Origin: SZUA-378 sp036652815
GTDB taxonomy: Bacteria; Bacillota; Clostridia; Lachnospirales; Lachnospiraceae
Length of the DNA stretch: 64,000 bases
Direction: 5' to 3'
Assembly (NCBI GenBank): GCA_036652815.1
Contig: JAVVVE010000009.1
Location: 1-64,000, forward strand
In this document: one piece after another, positions 42,678-50,502 of the stretch
Layout: each line of letters opens with the position of its first letter
Numbering within the stretch: position 1 is the first letter of the stretch
Position numbers and translations under genes: made by a program
The notes under the pieces: model-generated
Databases searched by the model: none
What the model saw: only the letters and a program-made list of their open reading frames with translations
What the model was told of the DNA's origin: nothing

Positions 42678-43942
42678 AATTTTTTATTTATCACTATGTA
42701 ACTTATTCCTGAAAACAAAATCTCCCAAAGCGGTACAATCGGCCAGCCTGCTTTTAATAATGTTATCCCCAGCAAACTACCAGCTATCCATATCATAAGA
42801 GAATACCACTTATTCTTATTTTGTTTTTCAGTATTTTTAAAAAAGAAAAACTCTGCAAACAGCATGCCCGTAAATGGCACCATAAAAATAGCAAAGGAAG
42901 AAACAACAGGAATTAAGTATTTGCCAATTCCGGAAACCGAAAGTGCCACAGCTAGTCCGGCAATTAAAAAAACGGTGACTTTGTGAGACACATTTCCCTC
43001 CAGTGGTGTTCCCTGAAAAATATTCTGCAAAGCCAAGCTTCCACCATATGCATTAATATTTTGCGTAGTAACCAGACAAAATATTGCACAAAGCAGCATA
43101 GGAACAATAATTCCAACCACTGCAGTAGAGCGAATAAAATCACTAAATTGTCCTGCTTTTGCCACAATGACCCCACAAACATTAAACAAAAACAAACCAA
43201 CCATATAAGCACTTGGACATACAATAGCGACCTTACCCGATGATTTTGCAAAGCGACAGGTGTCCGGGGTAATCGTGCAGCCAAAAATATAATTTCCTAT
43301 AATGGCAGTGGATGCAGCCGAAAAACTCATCTGTACATCGGTAGGTTGTGTAAATAAAAATGCTGTACCGCCCATTTTATAAAATAATTGAATCATTGCA
43401 TAAGACAATAATATCAACGAACATGGTACTACTATCCTGCTGGCTATTTCTAAGCCGTTCCATCCGTAGGTTGCCGTAAATGCCCATATGACAATAATCA
43501 TCATCGAAGTAATGGCAACAGGCACAGGCCATGAGGGAAAAACAGAAATAAGCATGTTCGTAAATAGGTTCCCATTTATACCAATCCAAAACACACTGCA
43601 AACTATGATTAATATCGAAAAAATAACAGATACTTCTTTTCCTATGATTTTTTGTGCCAAAAAGGCAGTTGACCAGCCTGTTTTGGAAGATATAATCCCC
43701 ATGCCTGTTCCAATCATGATTAAAACAATATCTCCCAGAAAACAGGCTGCAATCGCCTGCCAAAAAGGTAATGCTGCGCCTACTTTAGAGCCAATGACAA
43801 GGCATGAAAGTGCACTGGTATAACCGGTTAGAATAAAAAATAACTCTCTGCTTTTCTTGCGTTGTTTTTGTGGCACCGGCACAAAAGCATATTCATATAG
43901 ACTGGAGCCAATCGTTCGTTTTTCGTTGGTTTCATGATTCAT
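42662..43942 (-). CDS. NCS1-family nucleobase permease (CodB-like)
   Basis: Nucleobase:cation symporter-1 family transporter, 426 residues, about 12 membrane segments. It resembles cytosine permease CodB: LSCLVIGSKVGAALPFW near the N-terminus, AFLAQKIIGKEVSVIF, and the conserved GCTITPDTCRFAKS. Likely cargo is cytosine, allantoin, uracil or a related base; not determined. The ATG at 43942 overlaps the stop of the diguanylate cyclase gene by 11 nt, so sensor and transporter are translationally coupled. Confidence 0.87.
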   Translation of the reverse strand: MNHETNEKRTIGSSLYEYAFVPVPQKQRKKSRELFFILTGYTSALSCLVIGSKVGAALPFWQAIAACFLGDIVLIMIGTGMGIISSKTGWSTAFLAQKIIGKEVSVIFSILIIVCSVFWIGINGNLFTNMLISVFPSWPVPVAITSMMIIVIWAFTATYGWNGLEIASRIVVPCSLILLSYAMIQLFYKMGGTAFLFTQPTDVQMSFSAASTAIIGNYIFGCTITPDTCRFAKSSGKVAIVCPSAYMVGLFLFNVCGVIVAKAGQFSDFIRSTAVVGIIVPMLLCAIFCLVTTQNINAYGGSLALQNIFQGTPLEGNVSHKVTVFLIAGLAVALSVSGIGKYLIPVVSSFAIFMVPFTGMLFAEFFFFKNTEKQNKNKWYSLMIWIAGSLLGITLLKAGWPIVPLWEILFSGISYIVINKKLNKIS

Positions 43943-45794
43943 CCTGTTCACCTTCCCTATCATCTGTTTGTTTTTGTTCTGTAGCAGAATACAGCCAAAA
44001 ACAATTTTTGCCATGATGTTTAGCAAGATAAAGTGCATCGTCCGCCTGTTGAAACAACATGTTGAACGTGCATCCGGAATAACTTTTTGCTACTCCTGCA
44101 CTTAAGGTAACAGGGCAAGACTCTCCTTGATATTGATAAGCAGACATCTTTTCTTTGATTTTGTTAAATGCTTCGGTAAAGTTCTGTATATCATAGCTTT
44201 TTCCAGGTAAAAACAGTAAGAACTCATCTCCACCCCAACGACTCAGGATATCATCAGAGGAGAAATTTTCACGCATTGTCTGTCCTAAGGTGCGAAGTAC
44301 ATCGTCACCGCATAAATGTCCTTTTTGATCATTGAATTGTTTGAAATAGTCAATATCCATTACAACCATCATACCCACGTAAGATAATTCCTGATTCTCC
44401 AGTAATAAACCTATTTTTTCCTCTGCTGTTTTATGATTAAGCAAACCGGCAAGCTGATCATTTGCACTAAGCTGCAACAATCTTTCTTTTTCTGCATGTT
44501 CCTCAGCAATATTGGCAAGACAACCAACCAAACGAATCGGTCGACGGTGAGATTCACTGGTACAAATTACTGTATAAATCAGCCTATACCATACCCACTC
44601 TCCTGTTTTTACACCACATTGAAATTCTGATGAAAAAGCATTTCCCTCTACACCTTCGTTAATCATCTGAATCCACTGTTCTTTTGTCAACGCAATCCGT
44701 ATAAGCTTATTTTGCAGTTTATCCGTAAAATCATTAACCGTTTGATCAATTTCAAGTTTGGAATGTTGTCCGAAAATCGTCAAGCTATCATTTAGGTAAT
44801 CATATTCAAGCCCGGCTTCACCAAAGGTATCCGACAGCAGACGATAACTCTCCTCGTAACCTTGCAATGCCTGATGCTGTCTGACTTTGACTTTCGTGTA
44901 AATAGTAAGGGATAACGCAAAAACAAACATGATGGCAACCGTAAAACATATGATTTCAAAGGGATAGCGATATACAAACTCCAATAAATTATCAGAACCA
45001 TAATGGCTGCCTTGCAATAAAATATTTGTGATATCTTCCTGGGCAAAAGAGGATATCGATTGTTGTAATGCAGATATGATTTTGGCATCGGTTTGCGGCA
45101 GGACGCCAAAACCATACTCAAACTTCATATTAGTCGGTATGGAAATTAAGTCTTTGGCTTCATATCGTTGTAGCAGTGAAGCCGCTGTAAAGCTATCACA
45201 GATGGTAGCATCAGCCTGTCCGCATCGTACTGCATTCATACATTCTTGTGAATCTGCATAGCATATTTCACGAATATGCGTATTAATGAGTTGTATTTTT
45301 CTCCCACTCACAGATGCTAATGTAAGCGTTTGTAAAGAGGATAATTCTGTATTTTTATGTTGAATCAGTACCGCTTGTGTTGTAAGATAGGGAACCATTG
45401 TTAAATCAGAACTGTTTGCGGAAGAAGATGCGGCGTCTGAATACCTGGATAACATTCCAATAAAATCAACTTTTCCGGTTTGTAGTTGTTCCAGTGCTTC
45501 CTCATAGCTGTGTGCCTGTACATATTCCAACGCAATATTTGTTTTCTTTGCAAAACTATCTAAAATCTTCTTCGGTAATCCTTGCAATGTGCCATCTTTA
45601 TCTTCATAACAAATTGGCTTTTCCGATGTTATAATTGACACTCGCAATTTCTTCTCGTTCTGCAAATAAACCGATTCTTGCGTGGAAAATTCGGATTCTA
45701 CCATTGGTGTGGCTGTAGCGTAAACAGTCACACTTGAAAAATGATACAGGAACATGATAAAAAGAAAAAGTATCACAAGCGGTTTCTTCTTCAT
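43932..45794 (-). CDS. Diguanylate cyclase with periplasmic solute-binding sensor
   Basis: Membrane sensor making cyclic di-GMP, 620 residues. A signal peptide (about 1-27) leads to an extracellular SBP_bac_3-type solute-binding domain (about 50-270: KLRVSIITSEKPICYEDKDG, LQTGKVDFIGMLSRYSDA, CGQADATICDSFTAASLLQ). One membrane helix (about 280-303), a PAS-like linker (about 315-435) and a GGDEF domain (about 450-605) follow, with the active site LSRWGGDEFLLFLP and MVVMDIDYFKQFNDQKGH. No EAL. The gene overlaps that of a CodB-like permease by 11 nt, suggesting that a nucleobase or related ligand is sensed; the ligand is inference. It starts 45 nt after leuD, so read-through from leuCD is possible. 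Confidence 0.9.
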   Translation of the reverse strand: MKKKPLVILFLFIMFLYHFSSVTVYATATPMVESEFSTQESVYLQNEKKLRVSIITSEKPICYEDKDGTLQGLPKKILDSFAKKTNIALEYVQAHSYEEALEQLQTGKVDFIGMLSRYSDAASSSANSSDLTMVPYLTTQAVLIQHKNTELSSLQTLTLASVSGRKIQLINTHIREICYADSQECMNAVRCGQADATICDSFTAASLLQRYEAKDLISIPTNMKFEYGFGVLPQTDAKIISALQQSISSFAQEDITNILLQGSHYGSDNLLEFVYRYPFEIICFTVAIMFVFALSLTIYTKVKVRQHQALQGYEESYRLLSDTFGEAGLEYDYLNDSLTIFGQHSKLEIDQTVNDFTDKLQNKLIRIALTKEQWIQMINEGVEGNAFSSEFQCGVKTGEWVWYRLIYTVICTSESHRRPIRLVGCLANIAEEHAEKERLLQLSANDQLAGLLNHKTAEEKIGLLLENQELSYVGMMVVMDIDYFKQFNDQKGHLCGDDVLRTLGQTMRENFSSDDILSRWGGDEFLLFLPGKSYDIQNFTEAFNKIKEKMSAYQYQGESCPVTLSAGVAKSYSGCTFNMLFQQADDALYLAKHHGKNCFWLYSATEQKQTDDREGEQDES

Positions 45795-45839
45795 AAATAA
45801 AATCCCCCTTCGATTTTACATCCCGGATCCATCAGCTAT

Positions 45840-46328
45840 CTATCTTTGAGCATTAATATAATTAATCAATCCCTCTGCTTCTATTATTTTCTGCATAAAG
45901 GGTGGAAATGCCTGTCCTTTAAAAGTTGTTCCTTTTGTATGATTGGTAATGATTCCGGAATTAAAATCAACCTCTACTTGATCGCCTGCTTCGATTCCAT
46001 GTGCAGCTTCTGCACATTCAATAATCGGCAATCCTATATTAATGGCATTTCGGTAGAATATTCTGGCAAAAGTTTCTGCAATGACACAGCTAATCCCCGC
46101 TGCTTTGATTGCGATAGGCGCATGCTCTCTGGACGAACCACAGCCAAAATTCTTAACAGCCACGATGATATCTCCTTTTTTTACTGTCTTCACAAACTCT
46201 TGATCGATATCTTCCATGCAATGTGCTGCAAGCTCTAAAGGATCTGATGAATTCAGATATCTTGCCGGAATAATTACATCTGTATCTACGTTATTGTCAT
46301 ATTTAAACACTGTTCCATATGCGTTCAT
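45840..46328 (-). CDS. leuD: 3-isopropylmalate dehydratase small subunit
   Basis: Swivel subunit of isopropylmalate isomerase in leucine synthesis, 162 residues (archaeal/clostridial short type). VFKYDNNVDTDVIIPARYL at the N-terminus and FGCGSSREHAPIAIKAAGI (substrate loop) are diagnostic, followed by FARIFYRNAINIGLP. It is 46 nt downstream of leuC in an operon; the two subunits form the [4Fe-4S] enzyme. Confidence 0.95.
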   Translation of the reverse strand: MNAYGTVFKYDNNVDTDVIIPARYLNSSDPLELAAHCMEDIDQEFVKTVKKGDIIVAVKNFGCGSSREHAPIAIKAAGISCVIAETFARIFYRNAINIGLPIIECAEAAHGIEAGDQVEVDFNSGIITNHTKGTTFKGQAFPPFMQKIIEAEGLINYINAQR

Positions 46329-46374
46329 GTGATTTCTCCTCTGATTGATTAAACTAAATAGGCGTATCTTTCTT

Positions 46375-47637
46375 TTATAACCGGCAGGGACAGGATATCT
46401 GTCCGGTTACCGCACTGGCGGCCGCTACAGCAGGACTTGCCAGATATATTTCCGAATCCACGTGTCCCATGCGTCCCACAAAGTTACGATTGGTAGTAGA
46501 AACACAACGTTCTCCTTCTGCCAATACTCCCATATAGCCGCCGAGGCATGGCCCACAGGTCGGTGTACTGACAACAGCTCCCGATTCAATAAATATTTTA
46601 AGGAGTCCTTCTTCCATCGCCTGTAAATAGATAGCTTGTGTGGCCGGTAAGATAATACAGCGCATTCCTTTTGCCACATGTCTTCCCTGCAGTACCTTGG
46701 CTGCGCAACGCAGATCACCTATTCTGCCATTGGTGCAGGAACCAATCACCACCTGGTCTATCTTAATCGGTTCTGTTATTTCATCAATTGTTTTGGTATT
46801 TTCCGGTAAATGTGGAAAAGCAATCGTGGGACGTAAGGTACTTAAATCTATCGTATACGTCTCATCATAAATAGCATCCGCATCTGCTTCATAGATGGTG
46901 TATGGTCTTTTGGCATGTTCCTTCATATAGGTAATCGCGATGTCATCTACCGGGAAAATACCATTCTTACCACCTGCTTCAATCGCCATGTTGGCAATGG
47001 TAAAACGATCATCCATCGTCAAATTGCGAATCCCTTCTCCAACAAATTCCATAGATTTATAGAGTGCTCCGTCAACTCCGATCATCCCGATAATATGTAA
47101 AATAATATCTTTTCCACTAACCCATTCATTTAAAGTTCCAATCAGATTAAATCGAATCGCAGAAGGTACTTTAAACCATGCTTTTCCGGTTGCCATCCCG
47201 GCCGCCATATCGGTACTTCCGATGCCGGTTGAGAAAGCTCCCAATGCGCCATACGTACAGGTATGCGAATCTGCTCCGATAATAACATCTCCCGCTACGG
47301 TTAATCCTTTTTCGGGCAGTAAAGCATGCTCGATTCCCATTTGCCCTACCTCAAAATAATTGGTAATCTTATTGCGATACGCAAATTCTCTGACACATTT
47401 ACAATTCTGTGCTGATTTAATATCTTTATTGGGCACAAAATGATCCGGTACCAATGCTATTTTATCTTTATCAAAGACACCTTTTGTATGCATCTTCTCC
47501 ATTTCTTTGATTGCAACCGGACTCGTAATATCATTACCAAGTACAAGGTCTAGGTCAGCCTCTATCAATTGTCCTGCCACCACTTCCTCTAATCCTGCAT
47601 GTGCAGCTAAAATCTTTTGTGTCATTGTCATTCCCAT
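46375..47637 (-). CDS. leuC: 3-isopropylmalate dehydratase large subunit
   Basis: Aconitase-like [4Fe-4S] subunit, 420 residues (short HacA/LeuC type), isomerising 2- to 3-isopropylmalate. Cluster Cys are in the VIGSCTNGRIGDLRCAAKVL region and in TPTCGPCLGGYMG; ADSHTCTYGALGAFSTGIG and SGKDIILHIIG are conserved. GAGGAG precedes the ATG. The upstream intergenic holds a LysR-type site, and the divergent LysR gene probably controls leuCD. leuA and leuB are not in the window. Confidence 0.95.
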   Translation of the reverse strand: MGMTMTQKILAAHAGLEEVVAGQLIEADLDLVLGNDITSPVAIKEMEKMHTKGVFDKDKIALVPDHFVPNKDIKSAQNCKCVREFAYRNKITNYFEVGQMGIEHALLPEKGLTVAGDVIIGADSHTCTYGALGAFSTGIGSTDMAAGMATGKAWFKVPSAIRFNLIGTLNEWVSGKDIILHIIGMIGVDGALYKSMEFVGEGIRNLTMDDRFTIANMAIEAGGKNGIFPVDDIAITYMKEHAKRPYTIYEADADAIYDETYTIDLSTLRPTIAFPHLPENTKTIDEITEPIKIDQVVIGSCTNGRIGDLRCAAKVLQGRHVAKGMRCIILPATQAIYLQAMEEGLLKIFIESGAVVSTPTCGPCLGGYMGVLAEGERCVSTTNRNFVGRMGHVDSEIYLASPAVAAASAVTGQISCPCRL

Positions 47638-47757
47638 ATCGATGTCTCCTCTATTCTACTCATTATAACAGATTCCTTTAAAAAATGGACTCTATCATCT
47701 TTTCTTATAGTACCATAGTTACATCAAACTATATAATATCAGATTATTATATTTACT

Positions 47758-47772
47758 ATAACCGGTAGTTAT
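47758..47772. promoter_or_regulatory. Candidate LysR-type operator
   Basis: ATAAC-CGGTA-GTTAT, an interrupted palindrome with the T-N11-A pattern of LysR-family sites, lies between the divergent leuC and lysR genes (50 bp before the lysR start). The position is what an autoregulatory LysR site needs; binding is inference. Confidence 0.5.
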
Positions 47773-47821
47773 GATACTCTACAAGCATAGTGTTGCATAA
47801 CTGAAAGAAAGTGAGCTTATT

Positions 47822-48700
47822 ATGACAAATCATCTATCTGCTTATAAAATATTCTGTACCGTTGCACAATGCGGTAATATCTCTAATGCCGCAAAGTCAT
47901 TATTTATCAGCCAGCCTGCTGTAAGTAAAGCCATTGCTAAATTAGAACAGGATTTAGCGATTCCTTTATTTTATCGTACTTCAAAGGGTGTAACTTTAAC
48001 CTATGAAGGAAATCTTCTTTTCACACAGGTCGATGGTGCTTTTCATGCCATCGAGCAAGGCGAACGACAGATTAAGCGGATCTCGGAATTAGGGATTGAC
48101 CATCTATGTCTTGGCGTAAGTACTACTCTTTGTAGATTTGTCTTATTGCCTTATTTAAGAGATTTTATTAAAAAAAATCCTCATATTAAACTGTCTATCT
48201 CCTGCCAGTCAACAGGGCACACCTTGCATGACCTTGAATCAGGTGCGATAGAAATCGGACTGGTGAGTGAACCGGAGATGCCCGGTAGCTTCAATTTTGA
48301 ACCTGTTCGTAAGATTCAGGATATCTTTGTTACAACACCCGATTATCTGGCTAATCTAAAAGCCCGAGAAGATTATGTGGATGCTGACCTCTTACAATCA
48401 GCTACTTTGATTCTCCTAGACCGGGATAATATGACAAGACAGTACATCGACAAATATCTGTCTGCCAATCACATCGAGCCTGAGAGCATCATCGAAGTAT
48501 CTACTATGGACCTCCTCATTGAGTTCGCCAAAACAGGACTGGGCATTGCTTGTGTCATACGAGAATTTGTGCAGGAAGAATTAATCTCACATTCCTTAGT
48601 AGAATACAAGATGCCAACTGTGATTCCGATCCGCAGCATTGGATTTGCAACACTGACCGGGGTCAAACCCTCTCATGCGATGGAACTTTTTCTAGGTTAA
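47822..48700 (+). CDS. LysR-family transcriptional regulator
   Basis: LysR-type regulator, 292 residues. The N-terminal winged helix-turn-helix (about 5-65) reads YKIFCTVAQCGNISNAAKSLFISQPAVSKAIAKLEQDLAIPLF, typical of the family, followed by the two-lobed effector domain (about 95-290). It is divergent from leuC with a shared 184-bp regulatory region, so it probably controls leuCD in response to a leucine-pathway metabolite; the effector is unknown. It is convergent with the GNAT gene; the stop is directly adjacent to that gene's end. Confidence 0.88.
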   Translation: MTNHLSAYKIFCTVAQCGNISNAAKSLFISQPAVSKAIAKLEQDLAIPLFYRTSKGVTLTYEGNLLFTQVDGAFHAIEQGERQIKRISELGIDHLCLGVSTTLCRFVLLPYLRDFIKKNPHIKLSISCQSTGHTLHDLESGAIEIGLVSEPEMPGSFNFEPVRKIQDIFVTTPDYLANLKAREDYVDADLLQSATLILLDRDNMTRQYIDKYLSANHIEPESIIEVSTMDLLIEFAKTGLGIACVIREFVQEELISHSLVEYKMPTVIPIRSIGFATLTGVKPSHAMELFLG

Positions 48701-49180
48701 TCACAATATTTTTTCACGTTTAATCCCTCGATATAATTCATCGACACATTGTCCTACTTTTGTATATCCAAGTACATCATAGTATCGATTTAAGACCGGA
48801 TTCCCTTGCTGTGAATCCAATCTCAAAACTTTAATTCCGTGTTCTTTTGCATATTCTTCCGCAAAAGACAATAGTTGTCGTCCGAGTCCCGGATAATCGC
48901 AATCCGCCACCAGATGGTGCACATAGAATGCCTCTTTGTCATTCTCCCATCTCGGATCATAACAAAATAATGCCATAGCACCTATGATAATTCCATCCTG
49001 TACTGCAACAAATACACTTTCCTCTCGAATCTTATCTGCAAAATAATCATACGGATAGCACTCTAAATATTTTGTTTTATTCCACTGATTTAGATGCTGT
49101 GTTTCCATCCAATTAATCCTGGCTTGAATCAATGCAATAATGGCGTCAATATCAGAGAGCGTGGCTTTTGTTATCGTCAT
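48701..49180 (-). CDS. GNAT-family N-acetyltransferase
   Basis: Acetyl-CoA-dependent transferase of the GNAT fold, 159 residues. The acetyl-CoA loop region reads CDYPGLGRQLLSFAEEYAKEHGI (a variant of Q/RxxGxG/A), with GIIIGAMALFCYDP and YHV-type strands (FYVHHLVAD) before it and LNRYYDVLGYTKVG near the end. Substrate unknown. AAGAGG precedes the ATG. It starts 11 nt after the stop of the 32-codon gene and may share its transcript. Confidence 0.83.
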   Translation of the reverse strand: MTITKATLSDIDAIIALIQARINWMETQHLNQWNKTKYLECYPYDYFADKIREESVFVAVQDGIIIGAMALFCYDPRWENDKEAFYVHHLVADCDYPGLGRQLLSFAEEYAKEHGIKVLRLDSQQGNPVLNRYYDVLGYTKVGQCVDELYRGIKREKIL

Positions 49181-49191
49181 GCTGTGACCTC

Positions 49192-49290
49192 TTAGTTCGT
49201 TAAGAAATCAAAGATATCCCATCCATTGGAGCCCTGTCTTTTATAGAGTTCTGTATATCCACATTGTTCACCTGTATATTGTTTTCCCAT
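49192..49290 (-). CDS. Small protein, 32 residues, unknown
   Basis: A very short gene with a strong RBS (AAGGAG, 7-nt spacer) starting MGKQYTGEQCGYTELYKRQG and ending WDIFDFLTN. It is hydrophilic with one Cys and many aromatic residues, so neither a membrane peptide nor a typical bacteriocin. It lies just after a terminator that follows cotJC and 11 nt before the GNAT gene. I do not recognise it. The RBS quality is the main support; a longer overlapping frame (49200-49403) in another frame is rejected. Confidence 0.55.
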   Translation of the reverse strand: MGKQYTGEQCGYTELYKRQGSNGWDIFDFLTN

Positions 49291-49308
49291 TTATTTTCTC
49301 CTTTTTGT

Positions 49309-49338
49309 AAAAAGCAAGCCTTGTAAGACTTGCTTTTT
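49309..49338 (-). terminator. Terminator of the cotJ operon
   Basis: AAAAAGCAAG (49309-49318) and CTTGCTTTTT (49329-49338) form a 10-bp stem, with T5 in the leftward direction (and a T7 rightward). It lies about 68 nt after the cotJC stop and directly before the RBS of the 32-codon gene. Confidence 0.7.
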
Positions 49339-49406
49339 TTATAAATAATATTAATTAAGTTATAGCATAGGATGACTTTTATGACAAGAATAATATCGCA
49401 CACATT

Positions 49407-50012
49407 TTATCGCACGCATCTATCAAATTGCGGGGTGAAAGCATAAAAATTCTTACTGTTCAGATGGTCTTGCACAATACGAAGGCCTTCACCAAATCTC
49501 TGGAAATGAACGATCTCTCTTGCACGCAGAAACCGAATCGGTGCTGCAACTTCTTCATTTTTTACAAGTCTTAGAATATTGTCATATGTGGTTCTTGCTT
49601 TTTGTTCTGCCGCCATATCCTCAGTCAAATCTGTGACCGCATCTCCTTTTGACTGGAAAGCACACGCTCCAAATGGTGTTCCTCCTGCCGCTTGTGGATA
49701 GATTGCCAATGTATGATCAACGTAATACGGAGCGAATCCCTGTTGTTCTATTTCTTCCATAGACAGGTTTCTGGTGAGCTGATATACAATCGTTGCTATC
49801 ATCTCAAAATGTCCCATCTCTTCTGTACCGATATCAGTTAGTAAACCCGATACTTCATTGTATGGCATCGTGTAACGTTGTGATAAATAACGTAGTGTGG
49901 CTCCGATTTCGCCATCCGGACCGCCATATTGAGTCGCTATCACTTTAGCGATCTCTGCATTGGTTTCTGTAATATTAACAGGAAACTGTAATCTCTTTTC
50001 ATAATTCCACAT
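49407..50012 (-). CDS. cotJC: Spore coat protein CotJC (manganese-catalase-like)
   Basis: Spore coat protein of the manganese catalase-like ferritin fold, 201 residues. The chain MWNYEKRLQFPVNIT is the usual start; metal-ligand helices are visible in GEIGATLRYLSQRYTMP, DIGTEEMGHFEMIATIVYQL (E and ExxH), AAEQKARTTYDNIL and FLRAREIVHFQRFGE. It may protect spores from peroxide. It starts 2 nt after the cotJB stop. I chose the ATG at 50012, as an upstream frame extends into cotJB. Confidence 0.94.
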   Translation of the reverse strand: MWNYEKRLQFPVNITETNAEIAKVIATQYGGPDGEIGATLRYLSQRYTMPYNEVSGLLTDIGTEEMGHFEMIATIVYQLTRNLSMEEIEQQGFAPYYVDHTLAIYPQAAGGTPFGACAFQSKGDAVTDLTEDMAAEQKARTTYDNILRLVKNEEVAAPIRFLRAREIVHFQRFGEGLRIVQDHLNSKNFYAFTPQFDRCVR

Positions 50013-50014
50013 AA

Positions 50015-50266
50015 TCAGTAGCCCCCCTGCCATGGTGGGTTTTGTAATCCCCATTCCCATTCTTTTCCTGAATTATTAGCAGTTGCCAAGGTAAGCGGAT
50101 AGTATTTTTCGGCATATTCAGCCATCATTCTATTCTTTAAGCCGGCATAGTAATTAAAATATTCTATTGCCTCCTGATCGTGTGGATGTGTATCCAGATA
50201 TTCTGCCATTTCAACAACAACAAAATCTGTCATACCAATCTCATGTAGTAATTTTGCCTGTTCCAT
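50015..50266 (-). CDS. cotJB: Spore coat protein CotJB
   Basis: Small spore coat assembly protein, 83 residues, needed with CotJC in the coat. ILHEIGMTDF-like helix, VVEMAEYLDTHPHDQEAIEYF and a Trp-rich end GKEWEWGLQNPPWQGGY are typical. I chose the ATG at 50266, 1 nt after the cotJA stop; a GTG at 50278 with AAGGAG close before it is the alternative. Middle gene of cotJABC. Confidence 0.92.
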   Translation of the reverse strand: MEQAKLLHEIGMTDFVVVEMAEYLDTHPHDQEAIEYFNYYAGLKNRMMAEYAEKYYPLTLATANNSGKEWEWGLQNPPWQGGY

Positions 50267-50267
50267 T

Positions 50268-50438
50268 TTAGTTGACACATCTCCTTCCGGTAAAAGGTTT
50301 ATTCAATTCCGGGAAGATCGTTCCAACCAGATAAGCTTCGTGCAGATTCTCATAGATAGTGGTTAGATGCTGCCATGGAACATATGCCATACCAAGCGGA
50401 AAATCTTCAAGGTATCGATTATTCTGACATTCGTTCAT
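50268..50438 (-). CDS. cotJA: Spore coat associated protein CotJA
   Basis: A 56-residue coat protein, first gene of cotJABC. The conserved LGMAYVPWQHLTTIYENLHEAYLVGTIFPELNKPF is diagnostic. AAGGAG precedes the ATG at 50438; a longer frame starting at 50474 lacks an RBS. The operon is sigma-E dependent in Bacillus; I could not pick a convincing sigma-E promoter here. Confidence 0.9.
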   Translation of the reverse strand: MNECQNNRYLEDFPLGMAYVPWQHLTTIYENLHEAYLVGTIFPELNKPFTGRRCVN

Positions 50439-50502
50439 AGTGCTCCTTACATAATGATTAATTAATACTATCATATGTATTCATCTACAAAACGTCACTT
50501 TT

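Noticed and set aside
49200..49403. 67-residue frame overlapping the cotJ terminator
   Set aside because: No RBS at its start, crosses a terminator; the 32-codon frame on the same strand has a much better RBS.
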